DNA of 15,607 nt from an uncultured bacterium (GCA_913058555.1 CAJXRJ010000087.1:1-15607), one strand, 5' to 3'; positions 6,550 through 13,743 are shown, numbered from the stretch's first letter. Program-made: numbers and translations. Notes: a model not told the origin generated them from the sequence alone.

Positions 6550-7719
6550 ATGACAATGACCTGGGACAATCTGATCGAGGGCCTTGCGCCGGGGGGGCCG
6601 CGCGAGCGCCCCCATCCGCACAAGGCCCTGCTCCTCATCTACCTCCTGAAGCGGGCCGCTGATGGTGAAAGCAACGGGGTGCCGTTCGAGGTGGTAGAGC
6701 GTGACTTCGGGCCGTGGCTTGCTGCCCTTGCGGATTCCGAGGCGCCCGATGCCCGCCTCCCCTTCTGGCACTTGCAGGGCGACGGTGGGGATGCGTGGCG
6801 CGTCGAGCCTCCGGTCGGGTACGAGCTGCAAAAAGGGAAAGACCGACCCACGAAAGAGTCACTCCGCCAGTTGGGAGCGCGAGGCGTCGTGGCAGGGCGT
6901 CTCTGGGAGGCGGTCGCTGGAGATCGCAAGGCAGCGCGAGCAACCGCGGTACGGGTGGGGCAGCGCTGGCTGAAGGCGTCCCAGGCGGCTGCGGCGCTCG
7001 GCTGGTTCGACGGAGGGGGAGAGGCACCGGCAGGTAAAGGCGGTGCATCGGGTCCGTGGGTGGAGGATGAGTATGTCCCCTTGGTTGCGGCGTACATGGC
7101 GATGCTCGAAGACGAGCTCGCGGGACGGAAGATCAACAAGGCGGAGGTCAGGAGAGGCCTCATGGCTGGGGCCCTCGGCAGCCGGTCGAACGGATCGATC
7201 GAGATGAAGATGCAGAACGTCTCCGCGGTCTTGCACGGGGCCGGGCTCGTCTGGATTCAGGGATACAAGCCGCTCGGGAACGCGCAGGGAGGCTTGTTCA
7301 GGGAAGCCGTCCTCCGCAGCGCCCAAGAGAATCGGATACCTCGGGCGGCCGAGCCAACTGCTGACCGTGATGAGTTGGATCAGTCCGTCCGCGCCCTGCT
7401 GAGTCTCGCCGCGCTGATTGAGCGTCCTCCTGGGAACCCCGTGCCTCCCCGTGTCCTGGGCGCAGCTCGTGAGGAGATAGTTAGGGATCCGAACGTGACC
7501 GCGTACGTCCTGCAGCGCGCCCAGGGGACTTGTGAGAGGTGCTCTTGCCCCGCGCCCTTCCATCGCAAGAGTGACGGCACCCCATACCTCGAAGTCCATC
7601 ACCTGGAGCCGCTCGCGGACGGTGGTGCAGACACCGTGGAGAACGCCTGCGCCGTGTGCCCGAACTGTCATCGCGAGATGCACTTCGGCGAAGGCAGCTC
7701 CTTTCCTCTCCGTCCGTAG
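6550..7719 (+). CDS. HNH restriction endonuclease with an ScoMcrA-like sulfur-binding domain (type IV-like)
   Basis: This 389-aa protein starts at ATG 6550 (another ATG lies at 6556); a longer frame opens at GTG 6487 but would start inside the predicted promoter. The N-terminal part (about residues 4-85) has WDNLIEGLAPGG, RPHPHKALLLIYLLKR and FGPWLAAL...LPFWHLQGDG, the pattern of the sulfur-binding domain of ScoMcrA-type enzymes that read phosphorothioate-modified DNA. A middle domain (about 175-265) has the GSRSNGSIEMKMQNVSAVLHG and WIQGYKP motifs common in related HNH proteins. The C-terminal nuclease shows CERC (Cys328/Cys331), HH at 350-351, Asn365 and CPNCH (370-374), giving a complete zinc-bound HNH active site. 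The likely role is to cut incoming modified DNA. No dnd modification genes are visible, as expected for a modification-dependent enzyme. Whether it reads phosphorothioate or another mark is not shown. Confidence 0.88.
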   Translation: MTMTWDNLIEGLAPGGPRERPHPHKALLLIYLLKRAADGESNGVPFEVVERDFGPWLAALADSEAPDARLPFWHLQGDGGDAWRVEPPVGYELQKGKDRPTKESLRQLGARGVVAGRLWEAVAGDRKAARATAVRVGQRWLKASQAAAALGWFDGGGEAPAGKGGASGPWVEDEYVPLVAAYMAMLEDELAGRKINKAEVRRGLMAGALGSRSNGSIEMKMQNVSAVLHGAGLVWIQGYKPLGNAQGGLFREAVLRSAQENRIPRAAEPTADRDELDQSVRALLSLAALIERPPGNPVPPRVLGAAREEIVRDPNVTAYVLQRAQGTCERCSCPAPFHRKSDGTPYLEVHHLEPLADGGADTVENACAVCPNCHREMHFGEGSSFPLRP

Positions 7720-7746
7720 CGTCCCTCTGGCGCCCTGGCGCGCCAC

Positions 7747-7762
7747 GGCGTTGGTGCATGAA
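7747..7762 (+). repeat. Left terminal inverted repeat of IS copy 1
   Basis: GGCGTTGGTGCATGAA matches the reverse complement of 8814-8829 at 15 of 16 bases. It lies 85 bases before the transposase ATG, nearly the same distance as in IS copy 2 (87 bases). Confidence 0.85.
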
Positions 7763-7831
7763 TGCCCGCCTCTGAGGCCCTTCAGGACCGTTGGCGTGCC
7801 GGATCCGACGCGGTGGGGCACCCTTGGCGCA

Positions 7832-8776
7832 ATGAAGTCACGCATCCACCCCGATTACAAGACCCGGTACCGCGTGACGAACTGGCGAGAGTACGAGCGT
7901 GGCCTTGTCCAGCGTGGGGATGTAACCGTCTGGCTGTCGCCCGCGGCCGTGGGTGCATGGAAGGGGAAGCCAAGCGGGCGACGCGGTGCCCAACCCAAGT
8001 TCTCCGACCTGGCGATTGAGACCGCCCTGACCCTGAGGCTCGTCTTCCGGTTGCCGCTGCGTCAGACGGAAGGCTTCATCCGCTCGCTATTCAAGCTGAT
8101 GGGCGTAGAACTCAATGCCCCGGATCACACCACGCTCTCTCGCCGGGGCGCCGACCTCAAAGTGTCCCTGGCCTGTCGCACGGGCAACGGACCGATCGAC
8201 CTGATCATCGACAGCAGCGGCCTCGCGATTGTGGGCGAAGGCGAATGGGCCGCGGCCAAACATGGCGGGAATGGGCGTCGCGGGTGGAAGAAGCTCCATC
8301 TTGGCGTTGATGCCACCGGCGAGATCGTAGCGCAGGTCCTGACCGACAGCGATGTGCATGATGCCCCTACGGGCGTCGAGATGATCGATAACCTCGCCAG
8401 TTCGATTCAGTCGATGACCGCAGATGCTGCCTACGACACGAGGCCCGTCTACCGCGCCGCTGAGGCAAGAGGAGCCCGAGTCGTCGTACCACCGATGTCA
8501 AGAGCCAGCTCCACTGCGTGGCGCCAGCAACCAAAGGCTCGAGATCGGACGATTCGGCAAGTGAAGGAGCTCGGACGCCGGCGGTGGAAGAAGGAGTCGG
8601 GGTACCATCGCCAGGGCCGGGTCGAGAACACCTTCTTCCGCTATAAGGCGGTGATCGGCGACCGCCTTCGAGCGCGCACCTTGTCCGCGATGGAAACGGA
8701 GGCGGCAGTCGCGTGCAACCTGTTGAATCGGATGCGCGCACTCGGTTGGCCGACGTCCGAGAAGATCGCTCGTTGA
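7832..8776 (+). CDS. IS5-family (IS903-like) DDE transposase, copy 1
   Basis: This 314-aa transposase would cut and rejoin the IS ends using a DDE metal-ion active site. The frame is open far upstream, but ATG 7832 is chosen: it starts with the conserved YKTRYRVTNWREYERGLVQRGD region and gives the same 314-aa length as the second copy. Catalytic residues are Asp127 (LIIDSSG), Asp198 (TADAAYD) and Glu265 (YHRQGRVENTFFRYK). The usual Y-x2-R-x3-E-x6-K signature of the family is present as Y258, Gln at the R position, E265 and K272; copy 2 shares this Gln. The middle block GEGEWAAAKHGGNGRRGWKKLHLGVD is typical of IS903. The frame is intact and could be active. It is about two-thirds identical by eye to copy 2, so the two are not recent duplicates. 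Confidence 0.95.
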   Translation: MKSRIHPDYKTRYRVTNWREYERGLVQRGDVTVWLSPAAVGAWKGKPSGRRGAQPKFSDLAIETALTLRLVFRLPLRQTEGFIRSLFKLMGVELNAPDHTTLSRRGADLKVSLACRTGNGPIDLIIDSSGLAIVGEGEWAAAKHGGNGRRGWKKLHLGVDATGEIVAQVLTDSDVHDAPTGVEMIDNLASSIQSMTADAAYDTRPVYRAAEARGARVVVPPMSRASSTAWRQQPKARDRTIRQVKELGRRRWKKESGYHRQGRVENTFFRYKAVIGDRLRARTLSAMETEAAVACNLLNRMRALGWPTSEKIAR

Positions 8777-8813
8777 CCGCGCTGGGGATGGGGGAGATTC
8801 ACGCCCGATCGTC

Positions 8814-8829
8814 TTCATGCAACAACGCC
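8814..8829 (-). repeat. Right terminal inverted repeat of IS copy 1
   Basis: The reverse complement reads GGCGTTGTTGCATGAA, differing from the left end at one base. It lies 38-53 bases past the transposase stop. Intron-like sequence begins at the very next base (8830). Confidence 0.85.
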
Positions 8830-8933
8830 GCTCAGCACCCAGCCGGAGCTGAGTCTTTCATGGCCACTGGGGCGGACCGCGCTGCGAAGCGTAGACAGCG
8901 AGTGTACAGGCCACCGTGACTGAGCCTCGAGAA
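8830..8933 (+). mobile_element. Relic of a group II intron 5' region
   Basis: About 104 bases align with 14827-14929, inside the 5' RNA of the group II intron at the end of this window, at roughly 80% identity by hand alignment with one single-base gap and a few differences at the left edge. A 19-base core, GCTGCGAAGCGTAGACAGC, is identical (8881-8899 and 14877-14895). The similarity begins at the base following the IS right end and stops at a terminator-like hairpin. No intron ORF or domain V follows, so this is a dead fragment. Confidence 0.7.
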
Positions 8934-8954
8934 GCTGTTTTGAGCTTCTTCTCC
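8930..8954 (+). terminator. Terminator-like hairpin
   Basis: AGAAGCT (8930-8936) pairs with AGCTTCT (8943-8949) around a 6-base loop, followed by a pyrimidine tail (TCTCC) that is only partly T. It lies 56 bases before the MFS start and just where the intron relic similarity ends. A weak intrinsic terminator is possible. Confidence 0.35.
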
Positions 8955-9009
8955 TGCGAGTTCTCGGCATACTTCGCCACTCTCCGGATTTACACCTGTT
9001 GCCAGTGTC

Positions 9010-10266
9010 ATGACCGCAACCCTATTCAAGCTGGGCACCCTGCTGCTCGCGGCAGCGATCCTGCTTGTCGGTCACGGGTTGCAACTGACCCTGTTGCCAA
9101 TACGGGCCGAGGGCATGGGGTGGAGTACGAGTGCCATAGGCGCGACGGCATCCGCGTACTTCTGCGGCCTCGTGGTCGGCTGCATCGTGGTCCCTGGGCT
9201 AGTCGCGCGCATCGGCCATATCCGCGTCTACATGGTCATGGGAGCCTTAGCCACCCTAGCGCTCCTCGGGGCCGGGCTATTGAGTCAATTCGCCGCTTGG
9301 CTAGTGCTGCGCTTCGCGACGGGAGTTGCTTTCTCGGGTCTATACATGGTCATCGAAAGTTGGCTCAGCGAGGCCTCTACCCGTGAGAACCGCGGCACTG
9401 TGCTTGCGATCTACACGGTCATTTGCTTGGTTGCGATGGTGGTTGGACAGGGTCTGCTGGCGTTGGGCGACCCAGGCACGCTGGAGCTGTTCGCGATTGG
9501 AGCAGCTCTCCTGTGCCTAGCTATCATTCCCATCGGCCTTACGCGGATGACGGCTCCTCACCCGCTGCCGTACACGCGCTTCAATCCGCAGGTGCTCCTG
9601 CGGGCATCGCCGGTGGCGGTGGTGGGGGCGCTGCTGGGCGGGCTAGTCACCGGGTCTGTGTGGGCGGTGGGGCCTCTGGTGGGTCGTAGCTTCGGCCTTG
9701 TGGACGGGGCGGTCGGTGGGCTCATGAGCGTAACGATTACCGGCGGTGCGCTCAGTCAGGTTCCCATTGGCCGGCTATCCGATCGCATGGATCGTCGTCT
9801 TGTGATCGCCGGGCTCACTGTGATGGGCGCCGGCGTTTCGATCGCTGGCTTGATGTTCTCAGCCGCTAATACCTACGTCTTGTTTGGCGTCATGTTCTTG
9901 GTGGGCGCCTGCAGCATGCCCATCTACGCCCTGTGTATTGCCACCGCCAGCGACAGCATCGACATGCCATTGATTCAAATCGGCAGCGGCATCCTCATCA
10001 TGCACAGCGTAGGAGCGATCATTGCACCACTCATTGTTGCACCGCTCATGACCACACAAGGGGGCGGAGCATTCTTCCTGTACCTGGCCGTGTGCTTCAG
10101 TCTAGGCGCTGTTTGGGTCGTGTACCGGATTGCACGCGTCGATCAGCGGCAGACCTACGAGAGCGCGTTCGAGTCCGTACCACGAACCACGCCTGTAGTC
10201 CTCGAGCTCGCGCAGGAAACGCCCCTCGAAGACGGCGTAGAAGCGTCCGGGGCGCCGACCCTTTAG
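9010..10266 (+). CDS. MFS transporter, YcaD-like
   Basis: This 418-aa inner-membrane protein has twelve predicted transmembrane segments, seen as long runs of Leu/Ala/Val/Ile from residue 7 to about 375, followed by a polar C-terminal tail of ~40 residues. Family-typical motifs are SAYFCGLVVGCIVVPGLVARIGHIRVY around residues 49-75 (MFS motif A region), RFATGVAFSGLYMVIESWLSE around 103-123, and PIGRLSDRMDRRLVIAG in the loop between segments 8 and 9. The GLYMVIESWLSE motif is characteristic of YcaD-type transporters. The substrate is unknown. It faces the convergent MarR gene, with 101 bases between the stops. That pairing suggests an efflux role under MarR control, but the only operator-like site seen is not next to this gene. 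No clear ribosome site precedes ATG 9010. Confidence 0.93.
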   Translation: MTATLFKLGTLLLAAAILLVGHGLQLTLLPIRAEGMGWSTSAIGATASAYFCGLVVGCIVVPGLVARIGHIRVYMVMGALATLALLGAGLLSQFAAWLVLRFATGVAFSGLYMVIESWLSEASTRENRGTVLAIYTVICLVAMVVGQGLLALGDPGTLELFAIGAALLCLAIIPIGLTRMTAPHPLPYTRFNPQVLLRASPVAVVGALLGGLVTGSVWAVGPLVGRSFGLVDGAVGGLMSVTITGGALSQVPIGRLSDRMDRRLVIAGLTVMGAGVSIAGLMFSAANTYVLFGVMFLVGACSMPIYALCIATASDSIDMPLIQIGSGILIMHSVGAIIAPLIVAPLMTTQGGGAFFLYLAVCFSLGAVWVVYRIARVDQRQTYESAFESVPRTTPVVLELAQETPLEDGVEASGAPTL

Positions 10267-10367
10267 TGACCGATCTTTCCGGCATCCCAGCGGGTCATCC
10301 AACTGAGGAACGAAAGGGCTTCCCTTGACTCCCTCGCAATGCGCGCACCCCAAGGAGGGCACGGCTC

Positions 10368-10892
10368 CTATGGCTTGGAGTGCTTGGTGAGACCCGTTCC
10401 GAGTTTCTTGAGAAGGCGGGCAAGGGAACTCTGATCCGTGGGCTTAAGACCGGCAACGCATTGGACCGCGTCCTCCATGCGGGCCTCCACCGCACGGTCC
10501 ACGACGGTTCGACCTTTGGGGGTGAGGTGGACGGTTATGCTCCGCCTGTCATCCTTAGCTACACGGCGGCGCAGCCAGCCCTTCTCTTCCAGGCGGTCGA
10601 GGCGATGCGTCATGGCACCCGATGTAAGCTGGGCGGATTGGCACAGCTCCTTGGGAGTGCGACCACCGGAACGGCCCGCCCGGCGCAGTGCCGAGAGCAC
10701 GTCAAACTCCCACGGCGCGAGCCCCAAGGGAGCCAAGGCATCCTTGAGGCGCTCGGCAAGTTGTGACGAGAGAATATGGACCCGCAGAACAACGGCCATA
10801 GCCGAGGGGTCAAGATCTGGGCGCTCCGTTCGCCAGTCGTCGAGCATCGCGTCGACATCGTCTGCTGGCATAGAGTCTCTAGCTTGGGTCAT
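10368..10892 (-). CDS. MarR-family transcriptional regulator
   Basis: This 174-aa winged-helix regulator usually acts as a dimer that represses nearby genes until a small molecule releases it. Residues 21-60 form the dimerisation helices (RPDLDPSAMAVVLRVHILSSQL, then LAPLGLAPWEFDVLSALRRAG). The DNA-binding part spans 78-123: RTPKELCQSAQLTSGAMTHRLDRLEEKGWL is the helix-turn-helix, and the wing carries the highly conserved DDRRS at 114-118. Length and motifs are normal for the family and the gene is intact. It is convergent with the MFS transporter. A palindromic operator-like site lies about 98 bases upstream of its start (10991-11008), in the gap it shares with the divergent 82-aa gene. Autoregulation and control of that gene are therefore the first guesses (inference). 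Confidence 0.95.
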   Translation of the reverse strand: MTQARDSMPADDVDAMLDDWRTERPDLDPSAMAVVLRVHILSSQLAERLKDALAPLGLAPWEFDVLSALRRAGRSGGRTPKELCQSAQLTSGAMTHRLDRLEEKGWLRRRVAKDDRRSITVHLTPKGRTVVDRAVEARMEDAVQCVAGLKPTDQSSLARLLKKLGTGLTKHSKP

Positions 10893-10983
10893 TCCTGAAT
10901 CCTAGCCAGCCCAACCGTGGCCATGCCGCAAGGAGAGTCGTTTCTTAGATTCGGACACTCGCGCATTTTCGCTTCTGACCCCG

Positions 10984-11012
10984 TTGCCATTAGCTCGATA
11001 TCAAGCTATCTA
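10984..11012 (+). promoter_or_regulatory. Predicted promoter with a MarR-type operator in its spacer
   Basis: TTGCCA (10984-10989, five of six matches to the -35 consensus), a 17-base spacer and TATCTA (11007-11012) form a plus-strand promoter candidate about 80 bases before the 82-aa gene. The imperfect palindrome TAGCTCGATATCAAGCTA (10991-11008; one mismatched base pair out of nine) fills the spacer. MarR proteins typically bind palindromes of this size, and binding here would block polymerase. The MarR gene lies divergently 98 bases away. Confidence 0.5.
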
Positions 11013-11090
11013 GAGGACCCGGCCTAGATGAACCTTCCCCACGGTGGGGGGGGGCGCAATGGGACGCGCGATCGCTCCACGGAGGGAGCC

Positions 11091-11339
11091 ATGGGAAAAA
11101 GAATGAAGTCCAAGAGACTCGCGAAGCTCGAAGACGAGCTACTTCGCACCGAAAGTCTTGGTGCCGAGCACTTCGACATGAATTCGGACGCCGCGTGGGA
11201 GGATGATATCCTCGAACGCTATGAGGCTGAACGGTGGAACGCCGAGCCGGATAGGCCAAGGCGCAAGCGGCGCTTGGCCTCAAAGGACGACCGAGACGAC
11301 GAGTACTTTGAGGATTCCTACTTCGAACGAGGCGCTTGA
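11091..11339 (+). CDS. 82-aa highly charged small protein, unknown function
   Basis: ATG 11091 is preceded by GGAGGG at 11081-11086, which decides this start over the in-frame ATG 11028. The protein is almost entirely charged: a basic N-terminus (MGKRMKSKRLAKLEDELLR), an acidic middle (AAWEDDILERYEAERW), a basic patch (RPRRKRRLASKDD) and an acidic-aromatic tail (DDEYFEDSYFERG). There is no cysteine, signal peptide or membrane segment. The alternating charge suggests a helical or disordered protein that could bind nucleic acid or another protein. The family is not recognised. The gene lies downstream of the promoter with the MarR-type operator, so it may be a regulated target. Confidence 0.65.
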   Translation: MGKRMKSKRLAKLEDELLRTESLGAEHFDMNSDAAWEDDILERYEAERWNAEPDRPRRKRRLASKDDRDDEYFEDSYFERGA

Positions 11340-11470
11340 GCCTCCTCTCGATCGGCATCGAAGGCCAGCAAGTCACCTGATGGTGGCGCTCCTCTCGCTG
11401 CCGGTGCTACCTTAGCCCTACGACGCGGGGCCCTAGTCGGCCCGGCCTATTCACAACTCGAGGTGACCGT

Positions 11471-11710
11471 ATGACGGTGTCATTGTTCGACGAAGAAGTG
11501 AGGTTCTGTCCTAGCTGCGACGGGTACGTCAGGTACCTGCGATCGCCCACAGACTGCTACTGCGTGGAGTGCGGCGGGGTCGCCGCTCTTCTGTCGCCTA
11601 CCGACCTCAAGAAGGTCCGCGGCACCAGTGGAAAGTCGAAGTCCACGAGCGATGGACCCGGTCGCTGGAACGATGCGGGTGACATGCCCGTGCGTGGTTT
11701 CTCGGGCTAG
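11471..11710 (+). CDS. Small zinc-ribbon protein
   Basis: This 79-aa protein starts at ATG 11471 behind a GAGGTGA ribosome site (11460-11466). It begins SLFDEEVRFCPSCDGYVRYL and continues with YCVECGGVAAL: the CxxC pairs at Cys13/Cys16 and Cys31/Cys34 (with an extra Cys29) would hold one zinc ion in a ribbon fold. The C-terminal 30 residues are Gly/Ser/Lys-rich and likely disordered. I have seen similar LFDEE...CPxCDxYVRYL mini-proteins in Planctomycetota, where they are of unknown function; this memory is not checked. It lies 131 bases after the charged 82-aa gene on the same strand and may be co-transcribed. Confidence 0.75.
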   Translation: MTVSLFDEEVRFCPSCDGYVRYLRSPTDCYCVECGGVAALLSPTDLKKVRGTSGKSKSTSDGPGRWNDAGDMPVRGFSG

Positions 11711-11764
11711 CTTCCAATCCACCGCGTCTTGCCTCGGTGTTGGAGTTCGTCCTACCGGCCGTAC

Positions 11765-11783
11765 AGGCGCACCAAGGGCGCCT
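11765..11783. repeat. 6-bp hairpin between the zinc-ribbon and decarboxylase genes
   Basis: AGGCGC (11765-11770) pairs with GCGCCT (11778-11783) over a 7-base loop. It lies between two convergent genes, where a bidirectional terminator would be expected, but neither strand has a following T-tract. Low confidence as a terminator. Confidence 0.25.
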
Positions 11784-11856
11784 CCTGAGCATAATTAGCG
11801 TCGATCGAGCATCCTGATCCCAGGAGGTCACGCGTCCGCGCCAAGTAGAAAACCCG

Positions 11857-13278
11857 CTACCGCGTGGGGACTTGTTGGGCCAATCGAGATGGTGCAGCAG
11901 TGCTGAGCTCCGCTGCAACCTTACGGATGTGCCCGAACAGTGCCCGTACGTCCTCGTTCGTGGCCTGCCCGTTGACGAGGGTCAAGCGCACGATCGCCTT
12001 GTCGTCGACCAGCGCGTAGCCGACCATGGCTAAGCCGCGCTTGGTCAGCTCGGCACAGAGTTGCTCGGCCGAAACCCCCTCGACGTCAAAGCAAACGTTC
12101 AGGAACTCTGGCTCGCGTACCAGCGTCAGATCGGGCGCATCGCGGACGATCTGAGCCGCGAATAGAGTCATGCTGCGGAACCGCGCTAGGCGCAAAGCGA
12201 GGCCGTCGTTTCCCAGAGCCTGCCAGAGCGTCCAGAGCTTCAGGCCATCGTTGCGCCTGCCGCACTGCAGCGAGCGCGTCCCAGGATTTAGCTCGAGGCT
12301 GTCCCCCTGAAACAAGTAGCTGGCGTTCTCGTCGAGGCTTGCGGCCAAGAGGCCTGCCTGGCGGACCAAGATCACCGAGCAAGAAAGCTGGGCGCCCATG
12401 ACCTTGTGGGCGTCCCAAGTGACAGAGTCAGCGCGGTGGGAGCCCGCCATGAGATGGGCCTGATCCGGGTCGAGCACGGACGAGCCACCGAAGGCTCCGT
12501 CCACGTGCATCCATAGGTCGTACTTCTCGCAGACGTCAGCCAGTTCGTTCAGCGGATCGAACGCGCCAAGAACGGTGGTCCCCGCCGTGGCGTTGAGCAT
12601 CATCGGCTCGTAGCCAGCGGCGAGGTCCGCCTGGATCGCAGCTTCGAGGGCATCAGGCCTCATGCGTCCGCGCCCATCGACGGGTACGGAAACGACGTTG
12701 TCTGCGCCAATGCCCAGCACCCGAGAAGCCTTGATCACGCAGTAGTGACTTTCCGCGGAAGTGTAGACCCGCAGCCGGGGGCCACTGAAGCCCTCTGATC
12801 GAACATGGGGACGCGCGCGATCCCGAGCGAGCAGCATCGCGCTCAAGTTCGAAAGGGAGCCCCCGGGCGTGAAGACACCGTCTGGATTGTCAAAACCCAC
12901 CCGCTGCCCCATCTCACGAATGAGTTCGAGCTCGACCAGCACCTGGGCTCCGCCCACCTTGTAGGTGTACATCGAGTTGTTGAGGGCCGCCGCGACGGTC
13001 TCGCCTAGGAGGGATGCCGGCTCGCGACCTCCGAAGAGCTGGTTGAAGAAGGCTCCGGACGCGGTGGTGGGCGTGTGCCGCACCAGCTTGCCGAGGTGCA
13101 GCCCGACGGACTCGAGATCGCGTCCCTGATCGGGCAGCGTGAGATCCAAGAGCTCCCGGAGGGTGTCCGGGTCCCGCGGAAGCACCACGGGTTCACGGGC
13201 TTCCTGCTTCTGACGGTCGAGGAGAATCCGGGTGAAGAGCCTGGCTACTTCTTCGAGTGAGTTGAAAGTGGAGTCCAT
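11857..13278 (-). CDS. PLP-dependent group II amino acid decarboxylase (glutamate/cysteine-sulfinate/aspartate type)
   Basis: This 473-aa enzyme would remove the alpha-carboxyl group of an amino acid using pyridoxal phosphate in the cytoplasm. Key motifs are NQLFGG at 79-84, YTYKVGGAQVLVE at 104-116, FTPGGSLSNL at 136-145 (phosphate binding), SAESHY at 174-179 with His178 stacking on the cofactor, ATAGTTVLGAFDP at 230-242, HVDGAFGG at 258-265 with Asp260 pairing the pyridine nitrogen, and TWDAHK at 287-292 with Lys292 as the Schiff-base lysine. All catalytic residues are present. The motif wording is closest to glutamate and cysteine-sulfinate decarboxylases, but the substrate cannot be told from the sequence. 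The frame also allows a GTG start at 13317, with AAGGAGGG 17 bases upstream of it; ATG 13278 is preferred because the homologous region starts here. Neither start has ideal spacing. Confidence 0.92.
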   Translation of the reverse strand: MDSTFNSLEEVARLFTRILLDRQKQEAREPVVLPRDPDTLRELLDLTLPDQGRDLESVGLHLGKLVRHTPTTASGAFFNQLFGGREPASLLGETVAAALNNSMYTYKVGGAQVLVELELIREMGQRVGFDNPDGVFTPGGSLSNLSAMLLARDRARPHVRSEGFSGPRLRVYTSAESHYCVIKASRVLGIGADNVVSVPVDGRGRMRPDALEAAIQADLAAGYEPMMLNATAGTTVLGAFDPLNELADVCEKYDLWMHVDGAFGGSSVLDPDQAHLMAGSHRADSVTWDAHKVMGAQLSCSVILVRQAGLLAASLDENASYLFQGDSLELNPGTRSLQCGRRNDGLKLWTLWQALGNDGLALRLARFRSMTLFAAQIVRDAPDLTLVREPEFLNVCFDVEGVSAEQLCAELTKRGLAMVGYALVDDKAIVRLTLVNGQATNEDVRALFGHIRKVAAELSTAAPSRLAQQVPTR

Positions 13279-13397
13279 AGCACCAAGGGAGGCCGCAGCA
13301 GGGCGGGGATGCGCCACATGAGAACGGGCCGATGCCCTCCTTGGGAAGGGGTTGGGAGAAGATTCGCCTTTGCAGCGCGGGTTCTTAGCCCGGGGTC

Positions 13398-13676
13398 TCA
13401 GTGCAGGGTCACGGTGAGCAGACGCCCTGACCGTACATCAAGTGTCAACTTTGTCCCGGCGTGCTGAATGACTGCATTCCGTAGTGTGCCTTGATTCGCC
13501 CCGTCGTCGCCGAGGTGGGCAGCAAGCATCAGCGAACAGGGAGCGTCAACCTGTTCATACGCGGTCAGTAGAGAGATCAGAGAGTCCCGACGGAGTTCGG
13601 GCCTCATTAGACGAGCGCTTGTCCGCTCGGCAAGCCAACCGTTCAGGGCTCTTGGCGGCGTTGGTGCGTTATTCAT
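13398..13676 (-). CDS. Short hypothetical ORF starting inside an IS end, possibly a gene remnant
   Basis: This 92-aa frame lies on the minus strand. Its ATG (13674-13676) and first six to seven codons fall within the left inverted repeat of IS copy 2 (13657-13672 and just inside), so the native 5' end was probably replaced by the IS. The ribosome site is poor (AAAGGG only two bases before the ATG). The body has protein-like composition, with RRDSLISLLTAYEQVD and LRNAVIQHAGTKLTLDVRSG near the end. That last segment resembles the N-box region of GHKL/RsbW-type ATPases (ELVTNAVRHAG), but the stop comes where the following D-x-G motif should be. It may be a truncated anti-sigma or kinase-like remnant, or a chance frame. 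Confidence 0.3.
   Translation of the reverse strand: MNNAPTPPRALNGWLAERTSARLMRPELRRDSLISLLTAYEQVDAPCSLMLAAHLGDDGANQGTLRNAVIQHAGTKLTLDVRSGRLLTVTLH
13657..13672 (+). repeat. Left terminal inverted repeat of IS copy 2
   Basis: GGCGTTGGTGCGTTAT is identical to the left end of copy 1 over its first 11 bases and is placed at the matching distance from the transposase gene. Confidence 0.75.
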
Positions 13677-13743
13677 GTCCCTTTACGCGCTCTGAAGTGG
13701 GGTTCCTTAGGTCCTGGCCCTCGGCTAGTCGAAGGTCTTTGGC

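Larger units (their letters stand above)
7747..8829 (+). mobile_element. Complete IS5-family (IS903-like) insertion sequence, copy 1
   Basis: A 1083-bp element bounded by inverted repeats with one transposase gene. The 16-bp ends (7747-7762 and 8814-8829) begin GGCGTTG, close to the GGCTTTGTTG ends of the IS903 group. Flanking 9-mers (7738-7746 and 8830-8838) agree at six of nine positions, so a 9-bp target duplication may once have existed but has decayed or was never there. The left end lies 27 bases after the HNH gene. The right end abuts a group II intron relic. Confidence 0.88.

Noticed and set aside
7532..7831. 100-residue N-terminal extension of IS transposase copy 1
   Set aside because: It crosses the IS left end and overlaps the HNH gene; copy 2 has no such extension and both proteins match from the ATG at 7832/13744.
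6859..7845. 328-aa minus-strand ORF opposite the HNH endonuclease
   Set aside because: Long only because of high GC; its translation is a shadow of a clear plus-strand gene with intact catalytic motifs.
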